A DNA stretch of 12,114 bases from Planctomycetaceae bacterium (GTDB lineage Bacteria; Planctomycetota; Planctomycetia; Planctomycetales; Planctomycetaceae): NCBI GenBank assembly GCA_015487825.1, contig WFOZ01000836.1, positions 1 through 12,114 of the forward strand, written 5' to 3'. The notes beneath the pieces are model-generated. The model was not told the DNA's origin. It saw nothing but the letters and a program-made list of their open reading frames with translations, and ran no database searches. The position numbers and the translations under genes were made by a program. How positions within the stretch are numbered: the first letter of the stretch is position 1; every line of letters starts with the position of its first letter. This document shows, piece after piece, positions 1 through 7,208 of this stretch.

Positions 1-85
1 CCAGAAAAGCGAGTTGCCCACCAGAAAGTGCAAACGCCGGCAACGAAATCATCGCCAGAAATAAACCAAAGGAAGTTCGAGACAT
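1..85 (-). CDS. N-terminus of an unidentified exported or membrane protein (partial)
   Basis: Only the first 28 codons are inside the window; the gene continues off the left edge. The reading starts with ATG at 85-83 and gives MSRTSFGLFLAMISLPAFA followed by LSGGQLAFL. A short basic start, a hydrophobic core and a small-residue ALPAFA-type stretch fit a Sec signal peptide or a first membrane helix. A GAGGA ribosome-binding site sits about 5 bases before the ATG, and a possible promoter lies at 156-184. It is on the same strand as the cyclophilin gene upstream but 188 bp away, so it may be transcribed separately. Too little is visible to name a family. Confidence 0.6.
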   Translation of the reverse strand, partial: MSRTSFGLFLAMISLPAFALSGGQLAFL

Positions 86-155
86 GTTTTTCCTCGTAAA
101 ATTCAGTTTGAAAACGCAAATGAAATGGCGCGTACATTCCCCATTCTCTGTATAT

Positions 156-184
156 ATCCTAGTTCGCAAATCCTTTTGTGCCAA
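156..184 (-). promoter_or_regulatory. Possible sigma-70-type promoter for the partial gene at the left edge
   Basis: On the minus strand a TTGGCA hexamer (184-179) is followed after exactly 17 bases by TAGGAT (161-156), which runs on into an AT-rich TATATAC. This would place the transcription start about 65 bases before the ATG at 85. The match is by eye to the general bacterial consensus; planctomycete promoters are not well enough defined for this to be more than a candidate. Confidence 0.3.
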
Positions 185-273
185 ACCATTGCGAGCGATA
201 TCCATGAAAAAATCCCACTAAATCCAGTAATAAAATGGACTTCAATGGGATAATTTCAGCTATATCAAACGAA

Positions 274-810
274 TTATTTTGGAGTAACGATTGTTTTTGT
301 GGAAAGAATTTTGACATCTTCCAGCGGACGATCCTGCGAGTTAGTATCGACACCACCGATTTTCAGAACGACATCAAGCGACTCCTGGTTGGCTGTCTTT
401 CCAAAAACAGTGTATTGATTATCCAGATGAGGGACTCGTCCCAGGCAAATGAAGAACTGCGATCCAGCTGAGTCCGGATCGTTCGTACGAGCCATCGAAA
501 GGACGCCGGCTTCGTGCGGTTTACTGTTGAATTCGGCATCGATGGTGTAGCCGGGACCGCCGGTACCAGTTCCCTGCGGGCATCCAATTTGTACGACAAA
601 ATCAGGAATGACACGATGAGCGATGATTCCATCATAGAAGCCGATTTTTGTTAAGCCGAACACATTCTTAACATGCCCCGGTGCCACATCCGGCCATAAG
701 TCAAGCAGAATTGTTCCCAGTGTTGTTTCAAATTCGATTTGATAATTGTTCTTTTCAAAATCCATATCAGCCACGGCGGCATCAACTTCAGCACGGTAAT
801 CTTTACTCAT
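274..810 (-). CDS. Cyclophilin-type peptidyl-prolyl cis-trans isomerase
   Basis: A 178-residue single-domain cyclophilin, catalysing cis-trans isomerisation of X-Pro bonds in folding proteins. There is no signal peptide, so it should be cytoplasmic. The cyclophilin fold starts near residue 24 (YQIEFETTLGTILLDLWP). The catalytic signature is AHRVIPDFVVQIG at 64-76, with the active-site Arg66, Phe71 and Gln74. A second signature, SAGSQFFI, is at 114-121 and LDNQYTVFGK at 129-138. His128 stands where human CypA has the cyclosporin-contacting Trp121, which is common in other cyclophilins and suggests low cyclosporin affinity. About 20 acidic and charged residues precede the domain. ATG at 810 is the start; a three-codon reading frame (ATG AAA CAA TGA, 818-807) overlaps it by ATGA and could influence initiation, although no strong ribosome-binding site is seen. 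The family call is firm; its client proteins are unknown. Confidence 0.95.
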   Translation of the reverse strand: MSKDYRAEVDAAVADMDFEKNNYQIEFETTLGTILLDLWPDVAPGHVKNVFGLTKIGFYDGIIAHRVIPDFVVQIGCPQGTGTGGPGYTIDAEFNSKPHEAGVLSMARTNDPDSAGSQFFICLGRVPHLDNQYTVFGKTANQESLDVVLKIGGVDTNSQDRPLEDVKILSTKTIVTPK

Positions 811-888
811 TGTTTCATTCGTTTCTATAAAATGTTGTCGTCACTTGGTTTTGTTCTGTTGCCAGAAAAGTATTAATTATTCCGCAGG

Positions 889-919
889 GTGTGCCACAGT
901 CCTGTGAGTCGTGGCACAC
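889..919. repeat. Perfect 9-bp inverted repeat with 13-nt loop
   Basis: GTGTGCCAC (889-897) is exactly complementary to GTGGCACAC (911-919). Inside it CACAG (895-899) and CTGTG (902-906) offer a competing smaller hairpin. It lies in the 228-bp gap between the cysH stop and the cyclophilin start, both on the minus strand. Neither strand has a run of T directly after the stem, so it is not a textbook intrinsic terminator. It could be a terminator of another type, an mRNA end structure, or one copy of a dispersed palindromic repeat; the window holds only this copy. Confidence 0.7.
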
Positions 920-1038
920 GAAACAGTTAAATTGCGCAATAGTTCCGAGGTGCAAAATCTTCCCAGTCGCCTCACCTTACAGGTTATTTACCAGGTCAGC
1001 CCGCAGGTAGCGGACTCTACTCGCTGGTGGTACATAAA

Positions 1039-1830
1039 TCAGATCATAAAGTCGGTTTCAATTCCCAGAATTCGATCCCGTAAATCCTGAGTCACTTCAA
1101 TATATTCGTGCATCGGATCCTGCGAATCTGAGGGGTTGATTCCACAATAGACCGACCAGGGCCCCAGATGGCGCCAGCGGCCTGCTCGCTTCGGTTCACC
1201 ATCCATCACCGGAGTAGTGCAGCGGTTACAGCCAATGGTTGCAAATCCCTGTTTGTGCAGCGGATTAGTAATGACCTGATTTTCTTCAATATACTGATGC
1301 AACTGCTCATCAGAAAAATTGGCGAGTGGATTCACCCGCACGGTATTCATTTTTTTATCGATACTGAGGATCGGATTATTCGCCCGCTGACCGCCATCAG
1401 AACGTCGCAAACTGCTAATGATGCCATCGTATTGCGAAGCAACCGCATGAAGCGGTTCCACTTTTCTGAGCCGACAGCACTCAGCCTGCCCTTCAGGAGA
1501 CAGGTAAAGCACCCCCAGTTTCCTGGTTTGTTCTTCCATTGTCTGTTCCGGAGTCAGAGTGATCACGTTCAGGCCGTATTCTTCGATCAAACGGTCTCGT
1601 GTTTGCAACGTTTCCTGAAACATTACGCCGGTATCGACAAACAGCACGGGGATCGGCAATTTCAGTTGTGAAATCATATGACAGACGGCGTTTCCAGCCT
1701 CCTGCATGGCAGAGATGGTGCAAACACGATCTCCAAAAGTGGCATGCGCCCACTGGATTAACTCCTGCGGGGTCCGCTCTTCAAAATTATGGTTCAGATT
1801 GCTTAAATCTGCTTGTGTCAATCGAGGCAT
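1039..1830 (-). CDS. cysH: Phosphoadenylyl/adenylyl-sulfate reductase (CysH family, Fe-S type)
   Basis: Reduces activated sulfate (APS or PAPS) to sulfite in cytoplasmic sulfate assimilation, using thioredoxin as electron donor. From the ATG at 1830 the protein has 263 residues. Visible are the nucleotide-binding stretch [13 protein letters not shown] (about 40-52), FVDTGVMF (64-71), [10 protein letters not shown] with Cys118-Cys119, the [15 protein letters not shown] loop (about 139-153), and GCNRCTTPV with Cys201 and Cys204. The CC...CxxC set marks the [4Fe-4S] group of the family, which usually prefers APS. The C-terminal catalytic cysteine motif, normally (E)CG(I/L)H, reads YCGIN here (Cys229). 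A TTG start at 1848 would add six residues, but the ATG has a better-placed purine-rich GGATGA. The nearest neighbours are not other sulfate-assimilation genes, so no cys operon is visible. The family call is firm; the substrate (APS or PAPS) is inferred from the cysteines. Confidence 0.93.
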   Translation of the reverse strand: MPRLTQADLSNLNHNFEERTPQELIQWAHATFGDRVCTISAMQEAGNAVCHMISQLKLPIPVLFVDTGVMFQETLQTRDRLIEEYGLNVITLTPEQTMEEQTRKLGVLYLSPEGQAECCRLRKVEPLHAVASQYDGIISSLRRSDGGQRANNPILSIDKKMNTVRVNPLANFSDEQLHQYIEENQVITNPLHKQGFATIGCNRCTTPVMDGEPKRAGRWRHLGPWSVYCGINPSDSQDPMHEYIEVTQDLRDRILGIETDFMI

Positions 1831-1968
1831 CGTTTCATCCGATGGCAATAAGAAATGAGAGCCCTTTCAGGCTTGTCAGTTCTGTACATGTAACAATTTA
1901 TTCCAGAGAGTGAACTCTAATGAGATCGCCCTCTACGTGCAATTCAATGGACTCGCCTGTGACATTTT

Positions 1969-3063
1969 TTAGAAACTATGCACCGGATCGAGCCACATCA
2001 AACCCCAGGCAAGTGCCAGTCCTGCAATCAGCGAAAAAGTCAACATCCACTGATTATGGGCATGAAACTGCATTTCGGGCAGAAGATCGCTTAAAGAAAT
2101 ACAAAAGAAAATTCCGGCTGAAAACGCAAGCAGGTGGCTTACCAGATAAATATGTGAATGTGTGCCGACAATTCCCCACCACGCCAGTAACGCCCCGATA
2201 GGACACATCAATGCAAACGAAAAATTGACCGCAGTACATGTAGAAGGTTTCCAACCGGAAGCAGACATCACCGAAGTAATCGAAATGGCATCAAGCGGTT
2301 TATGCAGCAAAACTGCCAGAAATGTCGCCAGCCCCCAGATGGAAACCTGCTGACCTTCAACCGGTGGCCGCAATGTACTGACCGTTACCGCCACACCATC
2401 CATAATTGAATGCAGCCCCAACCCAAAAGCAATACCGACCCATGCAAAGCGGGACTTGACCGCCGGCTTATCTTCGGCTGGATGATCATGGTCGTGGCAA
2501 TGGGCGTGACCCTGTGCATGCTCCGAAGCGACCGAGTCATCAGAGATATCGTGTTGATGAAAATGAAAAACCCGCAACAACAAAAACATTGTCAAAATGC
2601 CCAGGCCGAGCGAAGTCATGACAGAACTCAATTCCGATTTAGGCACATCAAGCACCGCATGCAGCAGCAGATGAAACAACGCCACACCGAGCATTAACCC
2701 ACCGACAAAACTCATCAGAATTTGCATACGGGTATGCGTCAGTTTAATCACTTTTGGCAAATATCCACCAAGCATCGAAGAAAGCAAAATCACAGCACAG
2801 TATAAAATCAGCAAATTTCCCCTACTGGAAAGTTCCTTCTCTGATAGTTTCTGCGGGATTGTATCAGCTTCAAGCGGAACAAAAATCGTTTGAGAAGCTT
2901 CTTCATCAGCTGCCGATTTTGCAGCTATCTGCCTATCGGTACCGACAACCGGTTTCGCCTCAGAACTAAAAGAGGAAGTGAGTACCACTAACAATGCTGG
3001 AAAGAGTATCAGCAAGGTAATGCGTCGGACTGAGAAACCGGATAGTGAAAAACGATGTTGCAT
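1969..3063 (-). CDS. ZIP-family divalent metal transporter with histidine-rich loop
   Basis: A 364-residue polytopic membrane protein of the ZIP (zinc/iron-regulated transporter-like) family, expected to move Zn2+ or Fe2+ into the cytoplasm. An N-terminal hydrophobic segment (about 14-32) looks like a signal peptide or extra helix, followed by a polar stretch to about residue 80. Eight hydrophobic segments follow, starting near 83, 115, 147, 206, 243, 278, 304 and 340. Between the third and fourth is a metal-binding-type loop (167-194) rich in His and Asp (HFHQHD, then HAQGHAHCHDHDH). The transport site in helix 4 reads HSIMDG (His218, Asp222), as in many ZIPs. Helix 5 reads HKPLDA (His254, Asp258) instead of the usual HExxHE-like motif. 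A Fur-family regulator gene lies upstream on the same strand, which makes metal-responsive control plausible. The start is ATG at 3063; no strong ribosome-binding site precedes it. The family call is good; the metal is not determined. Confidence 0.88.
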   Translation of the reverse strand: MQHRFSLSGFSVRRITLLILFPALLVVLTSSFSSEAKPVVGTDRQIAAKSAADEEASQTIFVPLEADTIPQKLSEKELSSRGNLLILYCAVILLSSMLGGYLPKVIKLTHTRMQILMSFVGGLMLGVALFHLLLHAVLDVPKSELSSVMTSLGLGILTMFLLLRVFHFHQHDISDDSVASEHAQGHAHCHDHDHPAEDKPAVKSRFAWVGIAFGLGLHSIMDGVAVTVSTLRPPVEGQQVSIWGLATFLAVLLHKPLDAISITSVMSASGWKPSTCTAVNFSFALMCPIGALLAWWGIVGTHSHIYLVSHLLAFSAGIFFCISLSDLLPEMQFHAHNQWMLTFSLIAGLALAWGLMWLDPVHSF

Positions 3064-3426
3064 GAGGAAATATATGCCGCCGGTTTGAGAAATCCAGTTT
3101 TCAAATTCGAGAGAACCTCTGATATTACAAAGGAAGTACAGAGACTTGATGAGTCTCAGGCAGATTCACCGGTAATCGAAATTCATCTCGTTCCAATCGT
3201 GATATCCTGTTATTGCATCACCATTAATACCATTTACACACGAGAGAATCTTCCCCAAGTTACAAACAGGAAACAAAAGCAGGCCAGGCGACGAAAAGCT
3301 TAGCCTTCAGCATAAGAAAACAGAGACTGCCTGCCCGGTACTGATGAATCTCCGCCATCTTACCAAAGAGCGAATGCGATTCCAATTCGTTGCGTGAAAT
3401 AGGCAGTGGAATCCGGAAACAGCTTC
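3064..3426. other. 363-bp non-coding gap between zip and fur genes
   Basis: No convincing gene is seen on either strand. An 82-codon plus-strand frame opening with TTG at 3055 resembles no family I know and lacks a ribosome-binding site. The gap should carry the promoter of the ZIP gene. The only symmetric element I find is an imperfect palindrome at 3208-3232, with ends TGTTATT and AATACCA (six of seven positions symmetric). It is a weak candidate for a Fur/Zur-type site, although its spacing is longer than classical Fur or Zur boxes. Confidence 0.35.
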
Positions 3427-3921
3427 TCAAATCATGTCCAGCTTGTTATGGCTTCTTTTAGGAACGCGTCTGCATTTGGTACAGATGCCGAAAACTTCAA
3501 GGCGGTGACCATCCATAAAAAAACCATGCGTGTGGGCAACCGACTCGAGAATCGACTTGATTTCATCGTTATGAAACTCTTCCAGTTCGCCACATTTTTT
3601 GCAGATCATATGATCGTGCTGTGGGTAGCCGTAATCGTGCTCCCAGATTTCTTTGCCGTTCGGACGGGCAACTTTACGAATCAGCCCGGCTTGTTCCATC
3701 GAAACCAGTGTGCGATAAACCGTTGAACGACTGACTCGTTTTTTCCCTTTTTCCTGTAGGCGGAATGTGAGCTCATCAGCATCGAAGTGCTCGTGGTCAT
3801 CGAAAACTTCATCGACGACTATTTCTCGTTCAGATGTCAGTCTTTGTTTTCGTGTTGCCAAGTATTCCCGAAATTTTTCTTTCGGACTCGCGGAAACAGA
3901 TACAGACCCCAGATCATTCAC
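3427..3921 (-). CDS. Fur-family metal-dependent transcriptional regulator
   Basis: A 164-residue DNA-binding repressor of the Fur/Zur/PerR family, acting as a dimer in the cytoplasm. The winged helix occupies about 18-95, with the recognition helix SRSTVYRTLVSMEQAGLI at 64-81. The dimerisation and metal domain contains HDHMICKKCGELEEF (His102, His104, Cys107, Cys110) and FGICTKC (Cys147, Cys150). The two CxxC pairs are the structural zinc site, and His/Asp/Glu residues around 102-116 and His131/133 form the regulatory metal site. I cannot assign Fur, Zur or PerR by eye; its position upstream of a ZIP gene leans toward zinc or iron. The start is GTG at 3921, preceded by AAGGTG at 3932-3927 with 5-base spacing. 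It follows the FlgM-like gene by 30 bp on the same strand, so the two are probably co-transcribed. A basic tail (RRVPKRSHNK) follows the last cysteine. Confidence 0.93.
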   Translation of the reverse strand: MNDLGSVSVSASPKEKFREYLATRKQRLTSEREIVVDEVFDDHEHFDADELTFRLQEKGKKRVSRSTVYRTLVSMEQAGLIRKVARPNGKEIWEHDYGYPQHDHMICKKCGELEEFHNDEIKSILESVAHTHGFFMDGHRLEVFGICTKCRRVPKRSHNKLDMI

Positions 3922-3951
3922 CGGTACACCTTTGCTTTAGTTAAGTTATTC

Positions 3952-4257
3952 TCAAATGGAATCATCATGGCTGGTCTGTTGGAGAAATTTCATAAACGCC
4001 ATTTCCATTTTTTCTTCGGTATCGTATGTCCCATTGGCAATTTCCGTCTGAATGCGAGCAATTAACTCTGCTCTTTCAGGACTGGAGCCATCTAATGCTT
4101 GGAGATCTGACATCATTTGAGCCGCTTCCGAAATTTCCAGGGAGTCCTGAGGAATCTGCAACCGACTTGGCTGACTACCTGTCGACTGTCTGGTTGAACC
4201 TGCTTGCTGAGGAACGGACCAATTGTTACTCGTTCCCCCTACACCGGATATACTCAT
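3952..4257 (-). CDS. flgM: FlgM-family anti-sigma-28 factor (probable)
   Basis: A 101-residue protein. FlgM-family proteins bind the flagellar sigma factor FliA (sigma-28) and hold it inactive until they are exported through the completed hook-basal body. The first ~33 residues are Ser/Gly/Gln-rich and look disordered, as in FlgM. The C-terminal half fits the conserved sigma-binding region: DSLEISEAAQMMSDL (38-52), then PERAELIARIQTEIANGTYD (60-79) and EEKMEMAFMKFLQQ (81-94). ATG at 4257 is chosen because GGGAGG (4270-4265) stands 7 bases before it; an ATG at 4284 would add nine residues without such a site. No flagellar gene is visible nearby, and the next gene downstream is a Fur-family regulator. 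A family match by memory is reasonable but not certain for such a short protein. Confidence 0.75.
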   Translation of the reverse strand: MSISGVGGTSNNWSVPQQAGSTRQSTGSQPSRLQIPQDSLEISEAAQMMSDLQALDGSSPERAELIARIQTEIANGTYDTEEKMEMAFMKFLQQTSHDDSI

Positions 4258-4812
4258 CGACAAACCTCCCTGTACGTACCGCATCTATTCGAAAAACTGA
4301 CAAATGTGCGGATAACGGGTCCTTGTTAAGAAAGCTGGCGGGGTTTTGGGTGCCTGAAAATTCCAAATAACGAGCAGGCAGGCCCCCCAGCCACATATTG
4401 CCACGGCAGACCATTCTCAAAAAAGACCGACCCCCGCAGAAAGTCACCTCATGAACCATATCATCCTACCCGAGAACCGGCTTTGATTTCAACAGGTGTT
4501 TTTTGACATTCATTATCCCCGATGCGTTGATTCTGCATACCTCTAGCCGGTACCCTGTCAGCGTGGGAACTGAATACCCGGAAAATAACGACCTATTTCT
4601 GAGCAAGCAAAATCCCAGCAGCCTCAAAACAATCCATAACCTGTTTGAAACCAATAGGTTACAAGAACACCACAGACATTGTACTGAAGCTCCGTTGAGA
4701 AAACTCATTCGACTTCAGACGAAATTCAGGCAATAAAATGTACTCCCGGCGGACTGTTTTCTTTTCTTATTCATTACTGACAGCAAATTCAAGAAATTAG
4801 CGGAATCCAACT
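4258..4812. other. 555-bp divergent intergenic region, no gene recognised
   Basis: This lies between the minus-strand flgM-like gene and the plus-strand gntP-family gene. Short open frames on both strands (for example 4466-4708 minus and 4503-4736 plus) have no family resemblance, atypical composition and no ribosome-binding site. It must contain the promoters of both flanking genes, but I found no sigma-70, sigma-28 or sigma-54 pair I would defend. No strong hairpin is present. Confidence 0.4.
4265..4270 (-). promoter_or_regulatory. Ribosome-binding site fixing the flgM-like start
   Basis: GGGAGG on the minus strand, 7 bases before ATG 4257-4255. It is the clearest Shine-Dalgarno sequence in the window and decides between this ATG and the upstream one at 4284. 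Confidence 0.75.
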
Positions 4813-6207
4813 ATGAATCCACTTTTCACCCTGGCATTGGGCATGGCAATTGTAATTGGGATGATTGTTGTGCTGCGAATTGGGGCTTTTTTATCCTTGA
4901 TCACCGCTGCGATTATCGTCAGTCTGCTGGCCCCTGGCGACTGGGCTTTTATTTCACCGAAAGGGGAATGGATCACGAATGTTTCTGATGTAGCGACAGC
5001 TTTTGGAAGCACTGCCGGGAAAATTGGAATTGTGATTGCGGCGGCCACCATCATCGGAAAATGCTTGATGGAAAGTGGAGCAGCGGACCGGATTGTTCGT
5101 TCAGCATTAAGTTTCCTTGGCGTGAAACGGGGCGGATTGGCGCTGCTTTCTTCCGGGTTTGTTCTTTCGATTCCGGTTTTTTTCGATACGGTTTTTTATC
5201 TGCTCGTTCCGCTGGCTCGCTCAATGTATAAACGAACCGGCGAAGGTTATACACGATTCCTTGTTGCGATTGCAGCTGGGGCAGTCATTACGCATACACT
5301 GGTTCCGCCAACGCCGGGGCCATTATTCATGGCTGAGAAACTGGGGGTCGACTTGGCAACGATGATTCTCGCCGGGGCGGCTGTCGGAATTCCGTGTGCT
5401 TTGGTTGGGCTTGCTTTTGCCTACTGGATCGATAAAAAAATAGATATTCCCGTTCGTCCAATGCCAGGTGGCGAAGATGTTCCAGAGATCGATGAAGATC
5501 AATTACCCGGTTTGTTTGCCTCGCTGCTACCAATTGCATTGCCCGTTTTACTGATTGCTGGCGTCGCGTTTGGAAGACCATGGTTCGAAATAGAAGGGCA
5601 GGATCCTTCGACCGCCTGGAAAATCTTTCTGATCTTCGGTGATAAAAATGTGGCGATGCTCATTTCCACATTTGTTGCGATGGGAGTTTACTACCGTCAG
5701 CATCGGCCTGCATTGTCTCAAATGGGAGCCGTTGCAGAAACAGCATTGAAAAGTGGCGGGCTGATCATTCTGATTACTTCGGCCGGAGGAGCTTTCGGAG
5801 CGATGCTGCAAAAGGCTCAGGTTGGGGACGCCGTTCAGGGGCTTTTTGCCGGTGAAGCGACAACACACGCCTTAGTACTGATGTGCATCGGTTACGGCCT
5901 CGCATTTCTGATGAAAATTGCACAAGGCTCTGGTACGGTTGCGATGATCACCGCCGTTTCAATGCTTGCCTCGATGCTTCCTACTTCAGAACAACTATCC
6001 ATCCACCCGGTCTATCTGGCGATGTCGGTCGGTTTCGGGTCATTAGGACTTTCCTGGATGAACGACAGCGGTTTCTGGGTCTTTTCACAAATGGGCGGAT
6101 TAACAGAATGGGAAACAATCCGCACCTGGACAGCTCTGCTGACACTACTCAGCGTCTTTGGTTTTGCACTGACCTGCCTGCTAGCAACAGTCTATCCGGC
6201 AATATGA
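4813..6207 (+). CDS. GntP-family gluconate/hydroxy-acid:H+ symporter
   Basis: A 464-residue inner-membrane permease of the GntP family, which imports gluconate, glycerate or related sugar acids with protons. The length is typical. Hydrophobic segments cover nearly the whole chain, with a polar loop at about 209-232 (DKKIDIPVRPMPGGEDVPEI). Family landmarks are SIPVFFDTVFYLLVPLAR (119-136), HTLVPPTPGPL (161-171), AQGSGTVAMITA (370-381) and SWMNDSGFWVFSQMGGLT (414-431). The substrate cannot be read from the sequence: no gluconate kinase, glycerate kinase or dehydrogenase gene accompanies it. Neighbours are divergent (flgM-like) and convergent (pilin-like), so it is probably a single-gene unit. 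The ATG at 4813 has only a weak GGAA upstream. It ends 137 bp before a strong hairpin. Confidence 0.92.
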   Translation: MNPLFTLALGMAIVIGMIVVLRIGAFLSLITAAIIVSLLAPGDWAFISPKGEWITNVSDVATAFGSTAGKIGIVIAAATIIGKCLMESGAADRIVRSALSFLGVKRGGLALLSSGFVLSIPVFFDTVFYLLVPLARSMYKRTGEGYTRFLVAIAAGAVITHTLVPPTPGPLFMAEKLGVDLATMILAGAAVGIPCALVGLAFAYWIDKKIDIPVRPMPGGEDVPEIDEDQLPGLFASLLPIALPVLLIAGVAFGRPWFEIEGQDPSTAWKIFLIFGDKNVAMLISTFVAMGVYYRQHRPALSQMGAVAETALKSGGLIILITSAGGAFGAMLQKAQVGDAVQGLFAGEATTHALVLMCIGYGLAFLMKIAQGSGTVAMITAVSMLASMLPTSEQLSIHPVYLAMSVGFGSLGLSWMNDSGFWVFSQMGGLTEWETIRTWTALLTLLSVFGFALTCLLATVYPAI

Positions 6208-6344
6208 AACGTGCGAGAGCCTTTATTTCAAACATCACCCAGGCAATTACAGTCGCATCTTTTAATGCTCTCATTGCGAGTTCTGATAAAAATGAAAGCT
6301 GTCGGTAAACACCTGACTGCTGCCAAACAACGCCTGGAACATAA

Positions 6345-6383
6345 AAACTCCTGCAAACTCAATTGATAAGTCTGCAGGAGTTT
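6345..6383. terminator. Strong hairpin between convergent gntP and pilin-like genes
   Basis: AAACTCCTGCA (6345-6355) is perfectly complementary to TGCAGGAGTTT (6373-6383); after one mismatch ACT/AGT extend the stem. Read on the minus strand the stem is followed by further T residues (GGAGTTTTTATG), which is good intrinsic-terminator form for the pilin-like gene ending at 6518. On the plus strand only TTT follows, so termination of gntP would be less efficient. Bidirectional use is likely given the convergent arrangement in this 310-bp gap. Confidence 0.7.
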
Positions 6384-6388
6384 ACCCA

Positions 6389-6476
6389 GCACGGCTGGTT
6401 CATTCTGATCGCCGTAACCAAATGGATATTTCTCTAAAATTTGCGAGCCGTTCGCAAACTCTTACTGTTAGTAATA
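6389..6476 (+). repeat. Dispersed repeat, copy 1
   Basis: This stretch matches 7946-8034 in the same orientation. The first 26 bases differ at one position only (core GGCTGGTTCATTCTGA); further on an AATTTG(C/T)G...AGCCG block and a TTAG(T/C)A(A/G)TA end are shared. In both copies CGGCT near the start is complementary to AGCCG about 50 bases later. Copy 1 also contains a perfect hairpin TTTGCGA/TCGCAAA at 6440-6458. No coding potential is seen. It lies in the convergent gap between gntP and the pilin-like gene. Confidence 0.65.
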
Positions 6477-6517
6477 TAAATTACAGGTTTGGTTTTTCAA
6501 TTGATTCCTTGGAAGAA

Positions 6518-6847
6518 TCAGTAGTGTTTGGGGCCTTCATCGACTGGAACATCGCAAGCGATATCGCACTGGTTGTCATCACAATCGTCGGTTTGATCTA
6601 ACTCTGCTGAGCCACGTGTATAAGACGAAAATCCCTGTGCCCCCTGTTTTTCTTTGGAAAAACCGGTGTACCAGTAACTCTGATTCACATTCCCTGTTGC
6701 ATCGGAAATATCGTTTAACTCTGCTACGACCGCATGTTGAATTTCACTTAATCCAACAATCAGGCCAAGCACCAAAATTGTTGCAATAAGCACCAACTCC
6801 GTGGAGACGACAAACCCGGCCTCCTGCTTATAAAAATCGGTAAACAT
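6518..6847 (-). CDS. Flp/type IVb pilin-like small membrane protein
   Basis: A 109-residue protein with a short N-terminal leader (MFTDFYKQEAG), then one hydrophobic helix from about 12 to 33 (FVVSTELVLIATILVLGLIV). This is the architecture of Flp/type IVb pilins and TadE-like pseudopilins, which are cut by a prepilin peptidase after Gly and assembled at the membrane. If cleavage is after Gly11, the helix glutamate is at +6 rather than the canonical +5. The exposed part is acidic and contains three cysteines (Cys89, Cys94, Cys98 in DDCDDNQCDIACD). I recognise the core as a small protein recurrent in Planctomycetaceae. The reading frame stays open upstream to 6976, but those residues do not resemble the family; ATG at 6847 with GAGAG just before it is the better start. 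No tad/flp assembly genes are adjacent. Confidence 0.75.
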   Translation of the reverse strand: MFTDFYKQEAGFVVSTELVLIATILVLGLIVGLSEIQHAVVAELNDISDATGNVNQSYWYTGFSKEKQGAQGFSSYTRGSAELDQTDDCDDNQCDIACDVPVDEGPKHY

Positions 6848-7208
6848 CTCTCTGGGCCCCCCGTGTAAAACTCTCCTGGATATCTCAAAAAAGCAACGCA
6901 CCGACAAAGTCTCACAACAGTGCGCACCTGGTTTTTCAATACGTAAAAGGGAAAAGAAAATCAAATTTGAAACCACACATCTGATTATTCACATATTTTC
7001 TAAAACTGCAACAGCTGAACAGGGTAATAGATCAAAAAAATAATCTCAATAAGAAGCCTGTCAGGGTATACCCCTAATCGAAACGCGGCTCACCTGCCCC
7101 ATCTCTCCCATTATGACAGTTCTGCTGAACGAGAAGTTCTTGAGTTTAGCAAAATGCGTTAGCGTAGCCGCCTGTTATGCAGCCTGAATTACGGGAGTTT
7201 TCCGGTAA
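6848..7208. other. 361-bp gap upstream of the pilin-like gene
   Basis: No gene is recognised. It must hold the promoter of the pilin-like gene (minus strand), but I see no convincing -35/-10 pair. A 10-bp palindrome GGGTATACCC is at 7064-7073. An imperfect hairpin (ATTACGGG with CCGGTAAT, 7188-7209) overlaps the stop codon of the Rrf2 gene and might help end that transcript, though no T-run follows. Confidence 0.35.

Noticed and set aside
204..253. Imperfect hairpin downstream of the cyclophilin stop (TCCCA...TGGGA) as terminator
   Set aside because: The stem is interrupted several times and there is no T-run on the minus strand after it; too weak to list as a feature.
3055..3303. 82-codon plus-strand frame opening with TTG inside the zip-fur gap
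   Set aside because: It starts inside the ZIP coding region on the opposite strand, lacks a ribosome-binding site and resembles nothing recognisable.
4476..4551. ACCGGCT (4476-4482) complementary to AGCCGGT (4545-4551)
   Set aside because: The arms are short and 62 bases apart with no supporting structure; this is expected by chance in a region of this size.
4466..4736. Open frames on both strands in the gntP upstream gap (about 77-80 codons)
   Set aside because: No family resemblance, no ribosome-binding site, and the two frames lie opposite each other; they look like chance openings.
6848..6976. N-terminal extension of the pilin-like frame to 6976
   Set aside because: The added residues place an unrelated sequence before the leader peptide; ATG 6847 gives the family-typical start.
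7064..7073. GGGTATACCC palindrome considered as a CsoR-like copper operator
   Set aside because: It lacks the longer CsoR-type dyad and no copper gene is nearby.
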